Positions 45,010 through 57,390 of a stretch of DNA of 64,000 nucleotides are shown in pieces. The position numbers and the translations under genes were made by a program. The notes below the pieces were generated by a model, which did not search any database, was not told the origin of the DNA, and saw only the letters and a program-made list of their open reading frames with translations. Positions within the stretch are counted from its first letter, which is position 1. Each line of letters starts with the position of its first letter. The DNA lies in the NCBI GenBank assembly GCA_029844215.1, contig CM056718.1:83006764-83070763 (forward strand), given 5' to 3'. Source of the DNA: Przewalskia tangutica (lineage: Eukaryota; Streptophyta; Magnoliopsida; Solanales; Solanaceae).

Positions 45010-46034
45010 TGTCACAACCCGATCTCGGGCCCGCGACTGGTGCCTTACCCCGGGCACCCTAGTGATAACAACATCAGAGAAAATCAGCGGAAATAAATTT
45101 TAAACAGGAAACAAGAGACAACATAAGAAAACAAAGCAACTAAAACGGTTACCTTCATGTATATACATATAACCGAACAGCTTAAAATCCTTTACAACCC
45201 CGCCCACAACAAGATTTCATGCACTTCTAAGAATATAATAACAACTATGACGGACAGGTTCGCCATACCCCGAATGTACAAGTATCTACAATGACAGGAC
45301 TATACCAAAAGATAAGCCTCCGAGAAACGGAGCTCCCGACGAATCGCGATCCTATGAGCGAGGATCAACAATCGTGTACTCTACCGCAGATGAACGCAGC
45401 TCAAGGAGGTCGATAACAGTACCAAGTATGTGAAACTGAAAATATCAGAATGAAATCACATTTCATCATTTTATAAAACCATTTTGCGATAAGTAAACAA
45501 TTATGTCAAGGTGGACACATATCCCCAAAATGATCACTCACACATAACTCACGTCTCACGCCCATAATATCAATCATGCCCGTGGAACTCATTCTCATCG
45601 CCAGCATATGATGTAAAACAACATCCATATGTGAACTCGAACACTAGATCCGCGTCGCTATCAAACCGACGCTAAGTAGAATAGCCAACTACCACCAAGG
45701 CTAGTCATATCCCTTCACGGCAAGGTACGAAGCCAACTACTACCCAAAAGCTAGCTACGCAATCGCCGAGGCTAGTATCTTAAGATAACGTACCCTAGCC
45801 TACCGTCTCACGAGATATGACCGTGGCAAGTATCTTAAGCTATCTACCAGAGCCTGCCGATACACGAGAAATGACCAGGACAAGTATCTAAAGTGTGCCT
45901 GTAACCACATGTACAAATCAAGCCCGTGATCGCTCGTCATCGCGGCAAGCTTCATAGATTAGCGGTCCATGGACTAATAACATAAACCTCACAATGACCG
46001 CATGCCCCGACATCTTACCTCGGTATAAGCATGG

Positions 46035-46235
46035 CCATGAAACCATCCTATCGACGATACCCGCGACCATCCATCGTGTCGGATGTCCAAAGGAAATAAC
46101 AAGATAATACTCAAAGTGGACGATACTCGCGACCATCCAACGCGTGTCAAGATGTCCAAAAGAAATAACCAGATAATACTCAAAGTGGACGATACTGCGA
46201 CCATCCAACGTGTCGCATGTCCAAGCAATCAATCG
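46035..46235. repeat. Minisatellite in E5 5' LTR
   Basis: Three units matching 40930-41175 but with repeated losses such as GACGATACTCGCGACC for GACGCATACTCGTGGACC. Confidence 0.75.
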
Positions 46236-46976
46236 ATAGTCGGCCCTCCCCGAGACACAGAGTACGTAAACAAAACACTTGCACATCAAAGGCTATCACA
46301 ACAAGCAGAGGCAAGTTCAACGATTTCATTTTATATCAACAATCCGGGTTTCAACCCCAAAATACTACATACTTTCATTCTTTCAAAAAGACCTCTTTTT
46401 ATGTAAAAGCCATACGATACTAATACTCGTAGTATCAAAAACACGTTTTCTTTTCAAACCAAATTACTTCACCTTCGTAAAAATATTTACAAGACTTTTA
46501 AAATCAAGTACTCTATACTTTTTAAACCGAGTGCTTTTCTTTTAAAACAACATCAAGTATACTCTTTAAAACCCAAATAACTTACTCTTTTCAAAACAAG
46601 TAACCTATACTTAAATCAAGTTACTTCTCCTTTTCCGAAATCAAGTCGTTTAGCTTTCAAAATCAAATCTTTCTTTTATCTAAATAAAGTCGTTATAACT
46701 GACTTCCCATAAAGCCATTATAACACTTTATGTTTTAAACAAAGAAAATTCATTTCACACACGTACGTCTACCGTACTATATAGTTCACAACAATCATGC
46801 TCAAGAGTATAGGAAGAATCACATACCTCTTCGGCTTAATCCACAAGCCAAGTTGAGTATGCCGCGCGCAGAAGATCCACCTATAATATTCACAATATAT
46901 CTATCAACTTCTAGTTCTCTTTATAGAATAATTCTAAGTACAAGGATCCTTATCCTACGGAAAATTCGGCAGCACC

Positions 46977-46991
46977 TCCCCCCCCCCCCCC
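46977..46991. repeat. Poly-C run
   Basis: About 14 C in the 5' LTR where the 3' LTR has CCTCCCTG (near 41932). Confidence 0.85.
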
Positions 46992-47621
46992 TGCCGCAAT
47001 CACATAAATAACCTCCCCCTAATAAGGCCTGCTACCAAGCCAACAACTCCTAAGGGGATTACACGTCTAACCGGACGTGTACAATTCTGCCTAACAATAA
47101 TACTACACAAGTCTCATCAGAATACAAACCCAATGTAAATACAATCAATCCTTTATAATCATCCTTCCAATATATCTTATACTCAATTCTAAACTACTAC
47201 AAGATGTAATATCCAATTACAATAGGGACATAGATCATTACCTCGATAAGCCCAAAATTATCCAAGATTATCACGATCCCGAGCAACGCTTAGCTTCAAT
47301 TCCTTACGCTCCCAACAACCCGCTCTACCCTTAGAAGTTTCTAAACAACTTCTCTAAACACTTCATCTAAGATATGAAGATTTTTCTAGGGTTTCATTTT
47401 GCGACTATTGGAATAAAGTAGTATTTTCGGGCTCCTAGTATTGAAACAACTTTGGAATACAACTAGGGATACTAGGCTAAGGTATTTGGGATTATACTAC
47501 AATACTTGAAGTATTTTCTACACAAGTGGGGGAGGGGGACGAAAACAAGCCTAAAGGGAGGGAGTATTTGCTTTGGAAAGTCTTCAAGTGTGGAATGAAA
47601 TTTGTCTTGCACTTAAGGAGG

Positions 47622-47629
47622 TATTTATA
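47622..47629 (-). promoter_or_regulatory. E5 5' LTR TATA box
   Basis: TATAAATA on the minus strand, about 515 bp from the LTR start. Confidence 0.6.
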
Positions 47630-47807
47630 GAGAATTCAAGGGTCAAGATTAATGCAAGTGTGTGGTCAAGATTGGGCCATATGTGTGTGGGTCCCACCAC
47701 ACCACATGGCCAACGAAATGAGCTTCCAAGTGTCATGGCCATTTCGGCCAAGGGGACAAGTGGTAGCCACTTGTCCCTCCAATTCGGCCAAGGTGCCACA
47801 TGGGGGT

Positions 47808-47817
47808 GACACGTGTC
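47808..47817. promoter_or_regulatory. E5 5' LTR G-box palindrome
   Basis: GACACGTGTC within GGGGTGACACGTGTCGCC. Confidence 0.5.
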
Positions 47818-48142
47818 GCCACCCGACTCGTCCAAAATATTTCGTCTTCCGAAAATATCCAAAATACCGAAAATCTCAAAAACAAAGTGGGCCCCACAAA
47901 ACCGTAAATTTCTCCCGTGGGCCCCACGTGACCATTTCCGAAAATAAAATCTCATAATTCTAATATAATCCAAGAAGCCCAAATACCAAATCTGGGAATC
48001 CAATTCCCATTAACGAACCTTTTTCCTTCACAAAACCCTAAACTTTTCCGTTAAAAATCACATCTTTCTTTCTTTCCAATATTATCGTCAGATTCTCGCA
48101 CGCACGCCCTCACATACATACCCGGAAATACGGTATAATAAA

Positions 48143-48226
48143 AGAGTCGCCGACCGCGATCGAGTATCTCTATGGGACTCTCTCATACGATAACCCCTCT
48201 CACACTGGACCTCACTAGCAGGAAAA
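48143..48226 (-). pseudogene. E4 pol scrap after E5
   Basis: It aligns with E6 sequence around 51000-51060 (shared TCTCATACGATAACCCCT), i.e. the integrase C-terminal region. Too short and broken to read as protein. Confidence 0.6.
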
Positions 48227-48834
48227 TGTCACGACCTGCCCGGCCGATGATCGTGCCTTACCCGAACCCAAGTAGTCATACATCGAGAAAGTCGGAATAT
48301 AAAAACAAGACATGAAAATGTAAATTGAGACACGCTTTATCTGAGAAAGTCGCTTTCGCATATATATATAAACCAAAATCGCGCTACATCCCAACCGCAT
48401 AACAGACTACTGCACTCTGGGAAGTAAACAACTATGGCGATGACAGGCCACGTCATACCCTGAATGTACAAAACTATCTACAACAACAGGGAGATCATAC
48501 CCAAAAGTCGAGCCTCCGGAGAAGATGGAGCTCCTGACACCAAAGTAAGGATCCTAAGGATATGGATCTAGCACCTGCTTTCCCTTACTCGGCATTTAAC
48601 GCACTTCCGAACGAGGTCGCATAACAGTACCAAGTATGTGAAATCAGAAAGTACTTAAATGAAATCATATCATTTTAAAACCAATTTTACAAATGTGTAG
48701 AAACAACCAATGTAATCGCATAGTGCCACATCACAAACAAGAGCAATAATAGGTAAATCAGAATGTGTCTTTTCTAGGCTACGAATGATCGAAGCAAGGC
48801 CAATCGCCCATAGTATCATTATGCATGCCTAATC

Positions 48835-49085
48835 CTGGACTCCCGCAGTCCTCATAGGCCACTCACATAGGCCCGCATGAGGTATTCCCCGCATCGAGGG
48901 TAGCTACTCCTCGGCATCGTCCTGGACTCGTAGTCCGCATGGCCACATAGACCGCATGGCCACAAGGACCGCACACTAACCTGGAACTCTCGTAGCTCCG
49001 CATAGGTCCCCTGGACTCGCATGAGGTATTCTCGAATCATGGTCCCAGACCGCCTGAGTCTACCCCGCATCGGAGGGCAGCTTAA
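48835..49085. repeat. Minisatellite in E6 LTR
   Basis: Three or more degenerate units of the E3 type (CCTGGACTCCCGCAGTCC, then CGCATGAGGTATTCC). Confidence 0.75.
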
Positions 49086-50339
49086 CCCCCGGTATCATGT
49101 CAAGAGGTGAGTGATATAATACTAACATAACAGCTTATCGTTAAGCAACATAAGCACAACACGAATACCCTCTTATACAAACGTTACAAGACACTAACAC
49201 ACATAACATCATAATATGTCTACTCATCAAACCATCTTATTATACTTTCCAGAAATCAATACAAGTCTTTCATAAACACATAAGTAAACTGTTCCTTTTC
49301 TCTTTCTTAAGTCGTTATACCTAACTTCCCATAAAGCTAGTATAACTCTTAAGCTTTTGTTTAAAAACCAAGTATTACTCTTCTTTCAAAAATGATTCAT
49401 AATTCTTTTGAAATACTTCAAGATTCTTGTTATTTAGACTCAAGTCAAAAGACGTCAAGTAAAACCATGTTCGCTAACACACGACGCTCACCGCATTACT
49501 ATATATATACTTTAAAATATCATGCTCTAGAGGATAGGAAGAATCACATACCTTCTCGGCGAAATCCACCTGCCAAGTCGAATATGTCGCGCGCAGAGTA
49601 TCAACCTATAATAGTCAAATACGTCTATCAACGTCTAGACTAATCTGTAGGATAATCTAAGCATAGGGTTCTCTATTCTATGGAAAATCGGGCAGCACTT
49701 CCCTACCCAGAACTATACAAGTTCATCAGAATACAAATTCTATGTAAGTACAGTTCAATCTTCTTTAATTCTTCTGATGTGATTACAGTTCAATTCTCTT
49801 CTGTAATACCCTTCTATGTACTTATACTTATTTCTATACTTCTACAGTATGTATTCTCCAATTATAATAGAAGGATAAGATTATTATTTACCTCGATAAG
49901 CCCAAAATTATACAAGATAAAAGTCGATCCTGAGCAAGGTTTAGCTCCTAATCTGAACGCTATAATCCGCTCCAAGAAACCCTTAGAATTTTCTACACAA
50001 CTTCTACTTTCTACTTCAACCAACTATGAAGTTTCTCTTAGGGTTTTGTTTAGTGACTAAAGGAATATAAGGTAGTATTTCCGGACTCTACGTATAGAGG
50101 TAACTTTGGAAATACTATAAGGGATTGGCTAAGGTATTTTGGGGATAGTAACAATACTAGGAGAGTATTTTCTACCAAGGGGAGGGCTTTGCCTAGACTA
50201 CAAGGAAAAGGGAGGGAGAGGGTGTTTAGGCCAGGCTTTCTTTATGGGGATGGTGTTTGACGAGAAGCTCTCTCAAAGGGGAAGTTTTGAGACTTGGAAG
50301 CATGAATTGTGGATGAAGAGTTTCTTCACCTTAGGGGGG

Positions 50340-50347
50340 TATTTATA
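50340..50347 (-). promoter_or_regulatory. E6 LTR TATA box
   Basis: TATAAATA then CCCCCC, about 380 bp from the LTR start. Confidence 0.6.
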
Positions 50348-50500
50348 CGGCTTTCAAGGGTCAAGATGAGGGCAAGTGGATGGTGGGGATTTGCACAAGT
50401 GCCCCTAACCCTACTCCACAAATCACTCACAAAACATTGACCCATGGTTTAGGCCTCAAATTCATGCCAACCGTGGCCCTCTTTTGCTCCAATTGAGGGT

Positions 50501-50510
50501 GACACGTGTC
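50501..50510. promoter_or_regulatory. E6 LTR G-box palindrome
   Basis: GACACGTGTC within GGGTGACACGTGTCACCCTC; the symmetry extends to AGGGTGACACGTGTCACCCT. Confidence 0.55.
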
Positions 50511-50725
50511 ACCCTCTCGTTGGTCCAAAATATTTCATCTCTCGGAAAAAATCCGCAAAAATTATAAATGACATAGTCGTAATTTTCCCTACGCAAGTTT
50601 TGGAAAACTTTTCGTCGGAAAACAATTCGTGGAGTGGGTTATGCACAAATTTCGTCCCTATGCCTACTTTAAGGCTCAATCTTTTGACGCACGCCCTTAC
50701 GTACATACTGAAATACGGTATAACA

Positions 50726-50759
50726 CTCCCCCTCCTTAGAAACATTCGTCCCGAATGTT
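50726..50759 (-). other. E6 polypurine tract and adjacent hairpin
   Basis: CTAAGGAGGGGGAG on the minus strand abuts the LTR; perfect AACATTCG/CGAATGTT arms at 50741-50759. Confidence 0.75.
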
Positions 50760-50879
50760 CCTTCCCAAGACATATAACGATAAGGTTCCTCAAAACTTAA
50801 ACAGTTTGCAAATGCCACACATGGCCACAATACAACACTTAAGCAGATATGATATCAAAATTTACAAGTATGAAAGTGA

Positions 50880-52110
50880 GTTACCCGAGGTGTGGGAATA
50901 GTGAGGATACTTCGCCTCAAGTCCTCCTCGCCTTCCCACGTCATCTCCTCCCGAGCTCGCTCCGCCACAAGACTTTGACTAAGCCACGCCCCGTCCGCAG
51001 ACGCCTAACTCGACGATCGATTATCGCTATGGGAATCTCTCATACGATAACCCCTGGCCACCGACATCGTCAATCGGTGCACCCTAGATGGATCCCCGAT
51101 ACATCTCCTCGATAGAAACATGAAACACCGGATGCACCGCCTCCGGACGGACGACAGATCCAACTCGTAGCAACCTTGCCTACCTCGCGACAATATGATA
51201 CGACCCAATGTACTTGGGCCGAAGTTTCCTTTCTTCCCGAATCTCATCACACCTTCATGGGCGACACCTTCAGAAAACCCAATCATCAACCTCAAACTCT
51301 AGATGCCGACGGCGATGATCTGCATATGACTTCGCCGACTCGAGATGTCGCACGCTCCCGATAAGCTTCACCTTATCCATCGCCACTGTATCGTGTCAGT
51401 CCTACTAATCGCATCTCGCCTACATCAAACCAGCCTATCGGCGATCTGCACTTCCTCCCATACAAGGCCTCATAAGGCGCCATCTGAATACTGGAGTGGT
51501 AGCTATTATTATACGCAAACTCAACTAGAGGCAAATGATCCTCCCAGCTACCCTGAAATCAATAACACAGCTCGCAGATATCCTCAAGAGTCGGATAGTG
51601 CGCCCGCTCGTCCGTCTGCTCCGAGGATGGAATGCAGACTGTGCTCACTCAAGGCCCCTAGACCTTCGAAAGACCTCCGTAAGTTAGCCAGAACCGGGCT
51701 CTGTCTGATATGATAGAAATAGGGACTCCATGCAGTCTGACGATCTCTCGGATGTAAAGTCCGCATAATCCTCGGTAGAAAAGTCGCCCCGACGGAAGAA
51801 AGTGGGTTGATTTCGTCAGCCTGTCGACGATAACCCAAATAGAATCATTTCTCCTCTGAGTGCGAGGTAATCCTGTGATAAAGTCCATGTTGATCACCTC
51901 CCACTTCCAGGTCGGGATCTCTATCGTCTGCAACAAACCACCGTGCCTCGTGCTCTACCTTCACCGCGACAACACGCACCGAGCCACAAACTCTGCAACA
52001 TCCCTCTTCAAGCCATCCCACCAATACACAGATCTGAGGTCGTGGTACATGTTGGTCGACCCCGGATGGATAGAGTAACGCGCGTTGTGTGCTTCCTAGA
52101 ACTCGCTATC
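50880..52110 (-). pseudogene. E6 integrase with chromodomain-type tail
   Basis: Integrase inserts the element cDNA into the genome. Order on the minus strand: H2C2 zinc-binding part about 52080-51975 (HPGSTNMYHDLRSVYWWDGL, KRDVAEFVARC); catalytic core from 51936 with the first Asp in WEVINMDFITGLPRTQRRND, then VIVDRLTKSTHFLP, and the second Asp in LHGVPISIISDRA; after a gap, WEDHLPLVEFAYNNSYHSSI and MAPYEALYGRKCRSPIGWF (51560-51430), the segment around the catalytic Glu; then CIGDPSRVHRLTMSVARG; and a tail homologous to E4 39790-39919 near 50900-50990. Several frameshifts break it. Confidence 0.85.
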
Positions 52111-52399
52111 AAGTCCCGCAATATCCGGAACACACAAATCGCCTCAAACCTTAGCACCCCATCACCGCTACCTCAAAAGGACCTTCTCTCACGAAGAGTC
52201 AGATCACAATACCGCTAAAACCGATCCTTAAATCGTTGCCTCTTCACCTCCTCGACGATGGAAGACTCGCAACCTCTCGAACTCGAACCCCACCGCTATC
52301 ACAATCAATCAATCGGACTCAAGGCTCGGCTGATGTAACTCGCGACCATGCCCTCTTCTCCGCTGCACATCCGATAGACTCCCATCGACTCTACGCTAA

Positions 52400-53062
52400 G
52401 AGCATCCGCCACAACATTGGCCTTCCCGTGGTACAGATGTCAACATAGTAATCCTCGAGTAACTCTAACCACCGTGATGCCGTAAGTTCACTCCTCCGCC
52501 GAAGATATACCGAGGCTCTTGTGGTCAGTATAAATATCCACACGAACCCCATACAAACAAAGGCCTCCGGATCTTCAAGGCGTGAATCACCGCTAACTCC
52601 AAATCATGGGTGGGGTAGTTCTCTCATGCTTCTGCCGGGATGCGTGACGCTTATAACCTTACCCACCGCATCAACACACATCCGAGCCCGACGCCGACGA
52701 TCACAATACACTACATAACCGCGTGGACCTCCGAAGAGTAAGAACGGGGCTGTCGCCTCCTTCATGAATCGAAACCCCGCCACAAGCATCACCATCAAAC
52801 TTAGCCGCTTTCCGAGTCACCTAGTCAATGGTGCAGATAGAAGCAAACTTCTACGAACCGCCGATAGTAACCTACAAGGCCCGCAGTCGCGCACTGTCGG
52901 AGTAGTAGGTCTAGGCCAACTCGATCGCCTCGATCTTGGCGTATCCACCCGAATACCATCAGCCCCGACAATATGCCCAAGAAAAGCCACCGGCCAACCA
53001 AAACTCACATTTGGAAAACTTGGCGTATAATCAGCTGGTCTGGAGAACTCTCAAAGATAGCC
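52400..53062 (-). pseudogene. E6 RT tail and RNase H remnant
   Basis: The frame ending at 52817 starts FGWPVAFLGHIVGADGIRVD, the RT connection segment (F--FLGH-VS-DGI). Further down, the RNase H words (RQKHERxxP, HALKI, LTTRASVYL) can be recognised in changing frames between 52650 and 52440, equivalent to E3 32444-32668. Coding is lost. Confidence 0.7.
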
Positions 53063-53752
53063 TCAAATGCTCGCATGCTCTCGCCTCGAGCGAGAATAAA
53101 CCAAGATGTCATCAATGAACACTATCACAAACGTGTCCAAAAATGGCTTGAACACTCGGTTCATCAAATCCATGAATACCGCCGGAGCATTGGTTAACCC
53201 GAAATACATGACCCTGAACTCATAATGCCCGTACCGGGTCCGGAATACAGTCCTAGGGACATCCGCCTCTCTAACACGCACCTGATGATAGCCCGATCGC
53301 AGATCAATCTTGGAGAAACATCTCGCACCCTGCAACTGGTCGAACAAATCATCAATCCTGGGAAGGGGGTATCGGTTCTTAATGGTCACCTTGTTCAGCT
53401 GCCTATAATCAACACACATGCGCAGCGTCCCGTCCTTCTTCTTCACGAACAATACCGGCGCTCCCCAGGGAGAAACACTAGGCCTAATGAAGCCCTTCTC
53501 CAGCAAATCTCTCAGCTGGTCCTTCAACTCTCTCAACTCGGCAGGTGCCATTCTGTATGGCGGAATGGAAATAGCCGAGTGTCCGCAAAGACATCGATAC
53601 AAAACTCTATCTCCTCTCGTGAGGATACCCGGGAGGTCATCTGGAAACACATCTGGGAACTCTATGACTACTGGAACTGACTGAAAATCTGGTACCGCAG
53701 CCTCAGTATCAAACACCCGAATGAGATGGTAGATATACCCCTTCTGCACCAT
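53063..53752 (-). pseudogene. E6 gypsy reverse transcriptase, open frame of 229 codons
   Basis: This is the best preserved pol domain. From 53752: VIEFPDVFPDDLPGI (protease-RT link), IPPYRMAPAELRELKDQLRD, LLEKGFIRPSVSPWGAPVLF, VKKKDGTLRMCVDYRQLNKV, NRYPLPRIDDLFDQLQGARC, FSKIDLRSGYHQVRV with the first catalytic Asp, FRVMYFGLTNAPAVFMDLMN, and the catalytic FIDD (53108-53119) in VFIDDILVYSRS. The usual motif is Y/F-x-DD, so all three catalytic Asp are present. The frame ends at 53063 right after the catalytic region. Protease and gag upstream are cut off by P2 at 53766. Confidence 0.92.
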
Positions 53753-54173
53753 CTTCTTAGCCTTGTGTTATACCCCGTATTTCCAGAGTATGTACGTGAG
53801 GGCGTACGTACAAAGTTTAAGTCTTAAGTTGGCATTAGGGACGAAAATTTTGTTCACAACTACCGAAAAGAATCGTTTTTCGACGAAACGTTTTACAAAA
53901 CTTGCGAAGGGAAAATTACGGCTATGTCATTTATTTTTTTTGCGGATTTTTCCGAGAGATGAAATATTTTGGACCAACGAGAGGGCGACACTTGTCACCC
54001 TCAAGTGGGCGGTCAAGGGGGCCGATTGGTTGCACGTTTTCCTCCCTTTTTTGTGGCCTAAAACTTGGGTCAATGTTTGTGAGGGATTTGTGGAGTAGGG
54101 TTAGGGTGCACTTGGGCAAATCTTGACCCTCCACTTGCCCCCCACTTGGCTTGATCTTGGCCATTGATCTCCC

Positions 54174-54181
54174 TATAAATA
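54174..54181 (+). promoter_or_regulatory. P2 LTR TATA box
   Basis: TATAAATA then CCCCCC, 408 bp from the LTR start, followed within 30 bp by the conserved CTTCTTCATCC. Confidence 0.65.
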
Positions 54182-54435
54182 CCCCCCCTTGTTGAAGACT
54201 TCTTCATCCACAAATGTTTTCTAAGTCTTGAAATCCTCCTCCTTCTTGTTGCTCTCGCCCAAGAGCTCCCCTCCTTCGAGAGGCCCTTGGCCGAGAGGTA
54301 CCCTCCTAGTGGTGTTGGCCGAGAGACACCCCCCCCTTGGTAGAAAAGTATTCTCCAAGTATTGTTACTATTCCAAAATACCTTAGCCTTATACCTTGTA
54401 GTATTCCAAAGTTACCTCTATACGTAGAGCCCGAA

Positions 54436-54440
54436 AATAC
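54436..54440. repeat. E7 target-site duplication AATAC
   Basis: AATAC here and at 62905-62909 flank E7 perfectly. Confidence 0.9.
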
Positions 54441-55034
54441 TGTCACACCCCGAATTCGGGCCCGTGACTGGTGCCTTACCCCGGGCACCCTAGTGATACA
54501 TATATCAGAGAAAATCAGCGGAACATAACACATGAGTCATGAAACAAGAGATATAATAATAAAAGCAACCAAAACGGTTTTCTTGATATACATAAAACTC
54601 CGAACAGTTTAATCCTTTTACAACCCCGCCATACAGATTCTATGCACTCTAAGATTTACAACACTATGACGGACAGGCCCCGCCATACCTCGAATGTTCA
54701 AGAACCTACAACTCGGGAACACATACCAAAAGATAATCCTCCGGAGAAACGGAGCTTCCCAATACGCAGAACTGTGATCCAATGAGCGAGATCCACGACC
54801 GATGTACCTCTACTGCGCAGATGAACGCAGCCCCGGCGAGGTCGATAACAGTACCAAGTATGTGAAATCAGAAATATCAGAATGAAATAATACTAGTCTA
54901 TATAAATCATGAGACATGTATTATAACCAAACTACAGTTCACTATATAAATACAGTAATGTCAAGTCAGGGACTCACGCCCTCAAGTCATCAATCAAATA
55001 TAACTATGGGTCTCACGCCCACAACATCAATCAT

Positions 55035-55250
55035 GTTCGCATCACGGCCGCATGCCCCGAATTACGCCTCTGTAGACATGTCCATGATGCAACAATAATA
55101 CCAATGCCCCATGGCCACATGCCCCCGAATTTACCTCGGTGTAGACACGCCCATGTGACATCAACAATAATATACTGGGTGATTAACCCTGCCGCATGGC
55201 CACATGCCCCCGGAATTCTACCTCGGTGTAGACATGTCCATGTAACCACA
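55035..55250. repeat. Minisatellite in E7 3' LTR, about 72-bp unit
   Basis: Three units with GGCCACATGCCCCCGGAATT, then CTACCTCGGTGTAGACATGT. The same array is at 60490-60720. Confidence 0.82.
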
Positions 55251-56307
55251 ATAAGACAGTAATCAAAATGGAAACATACCCGTGGAATTCTCCACACCGC
55301 CAAAGACGCCCAAGTAAGTTCTCAACAAGTCAACCGCCTCTATCGAGAGACGCCAGAATACGTAAATACAACACTTGTACAACAAAGACTATCATCACAA
55401 GCATAGGCAAGTTTCACACAACTCAAAGTACTTTCACATAAGTCACACAATACCCGTAGTATAAAAATCGTGACTAGCTTTTTAAGTAAACAAGACACTT
55501 CCCTTTGTAAAATCAAGTAACAACATTATTTTCCAAACGCTCAAGTTTTGCCTAATTTCAAATGCTCAAGTCACTTATTTTAGAAAGGTTCATAACTCAT
55601 AGTCTTAATCTCTTTTAAAACAATTGAGTAACATATGTCATATATGAGTAGTTTATTCTTGTTTATAACGATCTTATTACAAAGACCATGATCTAGAAAA
55701 TGTAATATCATTTTGTCTCATCTTAGCTTCTATGCAGATGAAGGTTTCTACTGGTTTTAATACAACACATCATTATTCAATACATTTTCCTTTATTAACG
55801 CTGCAGTGGTCTGTCGATACACATTCGATTCCCAAATCAAGAAACATTATCCCTTTAAAAACCAAGTACTCATTACTCACGAATGAGGTTTCACACAACA
55901 TCCACATTAAAACAAATAAGTTAAGTCTCTTATCTTATAAGATCAGTAAACCATTTTCTTACCTACATAAAGCTGTTATAACCAACTTCCCATAAAGCCG
56001 TTATAACACTTTATGTTTAAACCAAACAAATACACTTAGTACCTGTACGTCCACCGTACTACATAGTTACACACATATCATGCTAGAACAGATAGGAAGA
56101 GGTTCACATACCTCGCGACGAGTATCGACAATAAGCAAAATGCTCCAAGTACTACAACCTTGCTAGCCCTTTCCACTCCTCAAGTAGAATACTACAACGT
56201 CTATTAACCTTTAAACATACGCCCATTTCTCTACGTAAAATTCGAAGACTCTCCCGCGCAACAGCTTAAATCTCCTCCTCTATCGAGGCCGGCTATCAAG
56301 CCAACCA

Positions 56308-56321
56308 GGGGGGGGGGGGGG
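56308..56321. repeat. Poly-G run
   Basis: About 13 G in AACCAG(G)nTTATACG, where E0 has seven G (3230). Confidence 0.85.
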
Positions 56322-57015
56322 TTATACGTCTAACCGGACGTATACAATTCTACTACACAACAATGCTACACAAGCCTACTGCAATACAGTCCTATGTAAA
56401 TACAGTTCAGTTCTTTTCTTTAAATTCAGGCTTAAGTCAAAAGACATTGCCGCACAATAATGTTCAGTTCTATATATAGTATACCTCAACTATATATTCC
56501 TACAACATGTAATCTCCAATTACAATAAGGGGACAAGAATATTTACCTCGACAAGCCCAAAATTATCCAAGTTATAATGTCGATCCTGAGCAAGGTTTAG
56601 CTCCTACTCCGTGCGCTCCAATCCGCTCCAAACAACCCTTAGAAGTTCTAACCAACTTCTACTCAAATACTTCAACCAACTATGAAGATTTCCTTAGGGT
56701 TTCGGTTTGAGACTAAAAGGACAAAAGGTAGTATTTCCTGCTCTACGATAGAGGTAACTTTTGGAATACAACAAGGTAAAGGCTAAGGTATTTTGGGCAT
56801 TATAACAATACTCGAGAGTATTTCTACCAAGAGGGTGTATTATACGAAACAACTAGGCTAGTGGGGTACCCCACTGGCTAGCACCACAGCGGGGAGGAGG
56901 CTCTCGCCACAAGGCCACTCAAGGGGAGGAAGGCTTAGGACGAGAACACACTCAAAGGGAGGGAGAGGACTCAAGACTTGGAAGATTTTTGGATGAAGAA
57001 GTCTTCTGCTTGGGG

Positions 57016-57023
57016 TATTTATA
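57016..57023 (-). promoter_or_regulatory. E7 3' LTR TATA box
   Basis: TATAAATA then CCCC on the minus strand. It lies farther from the LTR start (about 680 bp) because this subfamily has a longer upstream part. Confidence 0.6.
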
Positions 57024-57380
57024 GCAAAACCAAAGGCCAACCAATGGCCAAGATCAAGCCATGTGCAAGGCAAGTGTAAGGCCAAGATCAAGCCAAGTGC
57101 ACCCTAACCCCTACTCCACAAAACAAGCCACAAAACATTGCACAAAACAATGCCACAACAAGGCACCAATCGCCGAGCCAAACCGCCTAAGGCCCACTGG
57201 CGGTGACAAGTGTCACCATCTTGTGGGCCCAAAATGTTCCGCCGCTCGTAAAAATCCGCAAAAATACAAAACCACATCGCCGGATTTTTCCCTTCGAATT
57301 TTACGCAAAAGGTTTCGTCTAAAAACGACTCTAACCGCAGGGTGTTGCCACAAAGGTAACTTCGCCAAGCCACCAGGGGT

Positions 57381-57390
57381 GACACGTGTC
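57381..57390. promoter_or_regulatory. E7 3' LTR G-box palindrome
   Basis: GACACGTGTC; a second, diverged copy GACAAGTGTC lies near 57204, so the palindrome is duplicated in this subfamily. Confidence 0.5.

Larger units (their letters stand above)
39920..48140 (-). mobile_element. E5: gag-only long-LTR gypsy element
   Basis: LTRs 39920-43036 and 45010-48140 flank a 1.97-kb interior with PPT, gag with zinc knuckle, leader and PBS, and no pol. It interrupts the E4 interior. The left flank is GTAGT (39915-39919); the right edge is corrupted (TATAATA for TATAACA, then AGAGT), so the target duplication is probable but not exact. Confidence 0.8.
45010..48140 (-). repeat. E5 5' LTR
   Basis: About 3.13 kb, pairs with 39920-43036. 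TATA box 47622-47629, GACACGTGTC 47808-47817, array 46035-46235, poly-C run near 46977. The start-side terminus is TATAATA rather than TATAACA. Confidence 0.8.
30539..48226 (-). mobile_element. E4: host gypsy element split by E3 and E5, truncated
   Basis: The pieces are a 3' LTR (30539-31657 and 37774-39615), a PPT with hairpin (39616-39651), the C-terminal pol end (39790-39919) and, after E5, a short pol scrap (48143-48226). E3 sits in its LTR and E5 in its interior. E6 LTR starts at 48227, so the remainder lies outside or is lost. The left terminus is degraded (TATCACACGACC in place of TGTCACGACC). Confidence 0.75.
48227..50725 (-). repeat. E6 3' LTR
   Basis: About 2.5 kb, ends GGTATAACA at 50725. 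TATA box 50340-50347, GACACGTGTC 50501-50510, array 48835-49085. Confidence 0.85.
48227..53765 (-). mobile_element. E6: pol-bearing gypsy element, 5' part missing
   Basis: 3' LTR 48227-50725, PPT and hairpin, then pol read upward on the minus strand in the order RT, RNase H, integrase, chromodomain tail. It is cut at 53765 by P2. It shares LTR ends, PPT and hairpin with the gag-only elements, so its relatives could supply enzymes to them. Confidence 0.85.
53766..54440 (+). repeat. P2 LTR, first part (plus strand)
   Basis: Starts TGTTATACCCCGTATTTCCA and interrupts E6 pol. TATA box at 54174-54181. Split by E7 at 54440, resumes at 62910. Confidence 0.85.
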
